A program made the position numbers and the translations under genes. 9,586 bases of DNA from positions 1 to 9,586 of the forward strand of contig URNQ01000054.1 of the NCBI GenBank assembly GCA_900549245.1, written 5' to 3'. This document shows positions 6,716 through 9,586 of this stretch, in pieces. The notes under the pieces were generated by a model that worked only from the letters and a program-made list of their open reading frames with translations, did not search any database and had not been told where the DNA came from. The first letter of the stretch is position 1; the number at the start of each line of letters is the position of its first letter. The stretch is from an uncultured Collinsella sp. (lineage in GTDB: Bacteria > Actinomycetota > Coriobacteriia > Coriobacteriales > Coriobacteriaceae).

Positions 6716-7546
6716 TTAGGCCTCGGCGGTCTCGTGCGGGGCGATGGCCTCGACGGCAGAGACGGCCTTGGGCAGCATGCCATCGGGCAGCGCGGTCTCA
6801 ACCTCGCCCTTATCGCAGGCCTCGGCGAGTGACGGATTGATGGGAAGCTGACCCAAGATGTCGAGGTTGTAACGCTCGGCGACCTCGGGGAGCTTGCTCT
6901 TGCCAAAGACCTCGATCTTCTTGCCGCAATCGGGGCACTCGATATAGCTCATGTTTTCGACGATTCCCAGAATGGGGACGTTCATCTTCTCGGCCATGTT
7001 GACCGCCTTGGCGACGATCATCGAGACCAGATCCTGCGGGCTCGTGACGATGACGATGCCATCGACGGGCAGCGACTGGAAGACGGTGAGGGCGACGTCG
7101 CCCGTTCCCGGAGGCATGTCGACCAGCAGGTAGTCGATGGGGCCCCATGAGGTTTCGCTCCAGAACTGCCTGATGGCACCCGCGATGACCGGACCGCGCC
7201 AGAGGACGGGGTCGGTTTCGTTTTGGAGCAGCAGGTTAGAGCTCATAACCTTAACGCCGTGCTCGGAGATTTCGGGCAGCATAAGGTTGCCGAGGGCATG
7301 GACGTGACGTCCGCTCATGCCGAACATCTTAGGGATAGAGGGGCCGGTAATATCGGCATCGAGGACGCCGACCTTGTGACCGTGGCGGGAAAGCTCCGTG
7401 GCGATGGCGCCGGTGACGAATGACTTGCCGACGCCGCCCTTACCGGAAAGCACGGCGATAACGCGCTTGACCTCGGACAGCGTATTCTCCTCAAATTGCG
7501 ACGGCGACGTTTGCCCGCCGGCTGCCTGTGCGTGCTCGCAACCCAT
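6716..7546 (-). CDS. mrp: Mrp/ApbC/NBP35 family P-loop ATPase, iron-sulfur cluster carrier
   Basis: A 276-residue cytosolic ATPase of the ParA/MinD superfamily that binds a [4Fe-4S] cluster at the dimer interface and delivers it to apo-proteins. Motifs seen: deviant Walker A SGKGGVGKS (34-42) with signature lysine K36, switch region DADITGPSIP (63-72), Walker B region DYLLVDMPPGTGD (138-150), and the cluster-binding CPDC (204-207) after ENMSYIE. The N-terminal MIP18/DUF59 domain of some Mrp proteins is absent. The short N-terminal tail keeps only C3 and H5, not the Cys cluster of eukaryotic NBP35. ATG at 7546 is supported by AAGGAG (7558-7553) with a 6-base spacer; extending the frame to 7633 would run through the predicted promoter. 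It is first of the - strand block and abuts the flavoprotein gene, suggesting joint expression. Confidence 0.95.
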   Translation of the reverse strand: MGCEHAQAAGGQTSPSQFEENTLSEVKRVIAVLSGKGGVGKSFVTGAIATELSRHGHKVGVLDADITGPSIPKMFGMSGRHVHALGNLMLPEISEHGVKVMSSNLLLQNETDPVLWRGPVIAGAIRQFWSETSWGPIDYLLVDMPPGTGDVALTVFQSLPVDGIVIVTSPQDLVSMIVAKAVNMAEKMNVPILGIVENMSYIECPDCGKKIEVFGKSKLPEVAERYNLDILGQLPINPSLAEACDKGEVETALPDGMLPKAVSAVEAIAPHETAEA

Positions 7547-7603
7547 GTAAGACTCCTTATGAATGATATTGGGACCAGGATCCCACGATGTGACACGAGC
7601 GTC

Positions 7604-7633
7604 ATTGTACCCTCGTTTGCGAGCGGGAGTCAT
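7604..7633 (-). promoter_or_regulatory. candidate promoter of the mrp operon
   Basis: On the - strand, ATGACT (7633-7628, four of six -35 bases) and TACAAT (7609-7604, five of six -10 bases) are 18 bases apart. A transcript would start near 7597, giving a leader of about 50 bases to the mrp start. The spacer holds a small dyad, CTCG-TTTG-CGAG, which may be incidental. The leader carries a weak GGGA/TCCC hairpin. Confidence 0.5.
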
Positions 7634-7732
7634 TCATGATGCGTGGTAGGTGATCGACGGTATTCGAAAGTACGGTCCGAGCGTGCAGTCTGCGGCGTCA
7701 GGCAACGCAAAAGGTCTGCGAATCTTGTATTA

Positions 7733-7746
7733 CGAACATCTGTGCG
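7733..7746. promoter_or_regulatory. candidate LexA (SOS) box upstream of uvrA
   Basis: CGAACATCTGTGCG matches the dyad CGAAC-N4-GTTCG, used by LexA in Bacillus and many actinobacteria, at nine of ten defined positions; the one deviation is G for T in the right half. It lies 61 bases before the uvrA ATG. A weak -10, TAAACT (7759-7764), follows 12 bases later, so a bound repressor would cover the -35 region. uvrA is a classic SOS gene in many bacteria, which fits. Repressor binding itself is inference. Confidence 0.55.
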
Positions 7747-7758
7747 CGTCGAGTGCGC

Positions 7759-7764
7759 TAAACT
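7759..7764 (+). promoter_or_regulatory. candidate -10 element for uvrA
   Basis: TAAACT matches four of six -10 bases and sits 43 bases before the uvrA start. No good -35 is present at standard spacing (7736-7741 reads ACATCT, inside the LexA-like box), so the call is weak. The remaining divergent region (about 7634-7730) shows no gene and no strong hairpin. Two ribosome sites follow, AGGAGG (7790-7795) and AAGGAG (7797-7802); the second, 5 bases from the ATG, fits best. Confidence 0.3.
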
Positions 7765-7807
7765 CATCGTCAGTGTGATTTGAAGTTGTAGGAGGCAAGG
7801 AGCTTCC

Positions 7808-9586
7808 ATGTCTGATTCTTCTATCGTTATTCGCGGCGCGCGCGAGCATAACCTGCGCGATATCGATGTTTCCATTCCGCGTGACCAGCTCGTGGTCATA
7901 ACCGGTCTTTCCGGATCGGGCAAGAGCTCGCTGGCGTTCGATACCATCTATGCCGAGGGCCAGCGCCGTTACGTCGAGAGCCTTTCGAGCTATGCGCGTC
8001 AGTTTTTGGGCCAGATGGACAAGCCCGATCTGGACTCGATTGACGGCCTGTCGCCGGCTGTGTCGATCGATCAGAAGACGACGTCCAAAAACCCACGCTC
8101 CACGGTGGGCACCGTAACCGAGATTTACGACTATCTGCGCCTGCTGTTTGCTCGCGTGGGAACGCCGCACTGTCCTGAGTGCGGTCGTGTCATTGAACGT
8201 CAGACGACCGATCAGGTCGCCGATAAGGTGCTGGCGGCGGGGGAGGGCCGTCGCGCGTTTGTGTTGGCGCCAGTGGTTCGTGGACGCAAAGGCGAATATG
8301 CCAAGCTGTTTGAGGACCTGCGTGCGGAGGGCTTTAGCCGCGTGCGCGTCGACGGCGAGGTGCGCTCGCTTGACGACCCTATCGACCTGGACAAGAAGTT
8401 CAAACACGACATTGAGGTCGTGGTCGACCGTATCGTGATTCGACAGAACTCCCTGGGTCGCATCGCCGAGTCCGTTGAGCAGGCGACGGCACTGGCGCAC
8501 GGTAACGTGAACGTGTACATGCTGCCCGACCGCGACGCTCCCGAGGGAACCGAGGGCGAGCTGCTGGAGTATTCGCTGGCACTGGCGTGCCCGGAGCACG
8601 GGCATTCCATCGACGACCTGCAGCCGCGCGATTTCTCGTTCAACGCGCCCTATGGTGCATGTCCCGAGTGCGATGGCCTGGGCTTTAAAAAGACAGTCGA
8701 TGCCGAGGCGCTGATTGAAGACCCCTCAAAGTCGATTGCCGACGGAGTCTTTGGCAGCCTGTTCGGCAACTCCAACTATTATCCGCAGATTTTTGCTGCG
8801 GTCTGCAAACACTTTAAGGTGAGTGCCGATACGCCATGGGAGGACCTGCCCCCGCGGGTGCGTCGTGCGTTTTTGGATGGCATGGGCGACACGAAGATTT
8901 CGGTCGACTATCAAAAGCTCGATGGGCGTCGCAGCCAGTGGGACACTAAGTTCTCGGGTGTGCGCAACATCCTGTACGAGCGCTACAGCGAGACGACGAA
9001 CGAGAACACCAAGGCTCGCTTGGAGAAATACATTCGCGAAGAGCCATGCTCGAGCTGTCACGGTGCTCGCCTGCGTCCCGAGATGCTTGCCGTCACCGTA
9101 GGCGGCAAGTCCATTTACGATGTCTGCTGCCTGTCGTGTCGCGAGTCGCTCGAGTTTTTTGAGGGCCTGGAGCTTACCGAGCGTCAGCGGTTTATCGGCG
9201 GGCGCATCGTCAAGGAGATCCTGGAGCGCCTGCGTTTTCTGGTCGACGTCGGACTCGACTATCTGACGCTCGATCGTGCCTCGGCGACGCTTTCCGGCGG
9301 TGAGGCCCAGCGCATTCGCCTGGCAACGCAGATCGGCGCCGGCCTCATGGGCGTTCTGTACATTCTGGACGAGCCGTCGATCGGCCTTCACCAACGCGAT
9401 AACGAGCGCCTGATCAAGACGCTCGAGCGCTTGCGCGATATCGGTAATACCGTTATCGTCGTCGAGCACGACGAAGATACAATTCGCGCTGCCGACTATG
9501 TGATCGATATGGGTCCCGGTGCGGGCGTTAACGGCGGACACGTGGGCGCCGCGGGGACGCCCGCCGATATCATGGCCGGGCGCAAT
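7808..9586 (+). CDS. uvrA: UvrABC excinuclease subunit A, 5' portion (runs off the window)
   Basis: Damage-recognition ATPase of nucleotide excision repair: a UvrA dimer scans DNA, and with UvrB hands the lesion over. The first 593 codons are present without a stop; the family is about 940-970 residues, so the second ATPase half is mostly missing. Seen: first Walker A GLSGSGKS (33-40), EGQRRYVESLSSYARQFLGQM (50-70), CPEC (122-125), a zinc module with C261 and H264 in place of the usual CxxC, then C285 and C288 in GACPECDGLG, CSSCHGARLRP (414-424), ABC signature LSGGEAQRIRLA (495-506), Walker B LYILDEPSIGLH (517-528) and switch histidine H554. Start ATG 7808 follows AAGGAG by 5 bases. It is transcribed divergently from mrp, probably under SOS control given the box at 7733. 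Its partner gene uvrB lies 4.1 kb upstream on the same strand. Confidence 0.98.
   Translation, partial: MSDSSIVIRGAREHNLRDIDVSIPRDQLVVITGLSGSGKSSLAFDTIYAEGQRRYVESLSSYARQFLGQMDKPDLDSIDGLSPAVSIDQKTTSKNPRSTVGTVTEIYDYLRLLFARVGTPHCPECGRVIERQTTDQVADKVLAAGEGRRAFVLAPVVRGRKGEYAKLFEDLRAEGFSRVRVDGEVRSLDDPIDLDKKFKHDIEVVVDRIVIRQNSLGRIAESVEQATALAHGNVNVYMLPDRDAPEGTEGELLEYSLALACPEHGHSIDDLQPRDFSFNAPYGACPECDGLGFKKTVDAEALIEDPSKSIADGVFGSLFGNSNYYPQIFAAVCKHFKVSADTPWEDLPPRVRRAFLDGMGDTKISVDYQKLDGRRSQWDTKFSGVRNILYERYSETTNENTKARLEKYIREEPCSSCHGARLRPEMLAVTVGGKSIYDVCCLSCRESLEFFEGLELTERQRFIGGRIVKEILERLRFLVDVGLDYLTLDRASATLSGGEAQRIRLATQIGAGLMGVLYILDEPSIGLHQRDNERLIKTLERLRDIGNTVIVVEHDEDTIRAADYVIDMGPGAGVNGGHVGAAGTPADIMAGRN

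Noticed and set aside
7547..7633. Longer mrp N-terminus beginning at 7633
   Set aside because: The extra 29 residues cross the predicted promoter and leader, and a strong AAGGAG sits correctly before the ATG at 7546.
7688..7720. Two direct copies of GTCTGCG, 26 bases apart, upstream of uvrA
   Set aside because: Seven-base repeats in GC-rich DNA are expected by chance; no accompanying dyad or promoter alignment supports a regulator site.
7730..9541. Two long - strand open frames opposite uvrA (7730-8605 and 8726-9541)
   Set aside because: The + strand encodes unmistakable UvrA throughout; these frames give no recognisable protein and reflect codon bias.

Overview
The window is ordinary chromosomal housekeeping DNA from a fairly high-GC, actinobacterial-looking bacterium. 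The protein sequences, the strong AAGGAG-type ribosome sites and the gene set suggest a Coriobacteriia gut organism, with Collinsella my best guess. That placement is inference from familiarity and was not tested by any search. I see no mobile element, CRISPR array, tRNA or rRNA, and no sign of an undescribed multi-gene system.

Left part, + strand (1-3658): a probable end of an upstream terminator, then coaE (dephospho-CoA kinase), a small membrane-anchored lytic transglycosylase that overlaps coaE by 8 bases, and uvrB (excinuclease ABC subunit B) 51 bases further on. A 16-bp perfect-arm hairpin lies between uvrB and the convergent gene that follows.

Middle part, - strand (3724-7546), in order of transcription: mrp (P-loop Fe-S cluster carrier), a BaiN/RdsA (HI0933/YhiN) family flavoprotein whose GTG start directly abuts the mrp stop, and a COG2509-type FAD-dependent dehydrogenase. 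Between the two flavoprotein genes sit a consensus TATAAT and, just downstream, a terminator-like hairpin close to the last gene's ribosome site. This could be a terminator or a leader attenuator.

Right part, + strand (7547-9586): a 261-bp divergent control region with a plausible mrp promoter on one strand. Facing uvrA it carries a 13/14 match to the actinobacterial/Bacillus LexA (SOS) box. Then comes the first 593 codons of uvrA, which runs off the window.

Functionally, uvrA and uvrB supply two of the three subunits of nucleotide excision repair. They are split by a 3.8-kb opposite-strand block of redox and Fe-S genes. The best leads for follow-up are the SOS-like box at uvrA (with none visible at uvrB), the hairpin leader of the COG2509 gene, a charged insertion in the RdsA-like protein and a Cys-to-His change in the UvrA zinc module.
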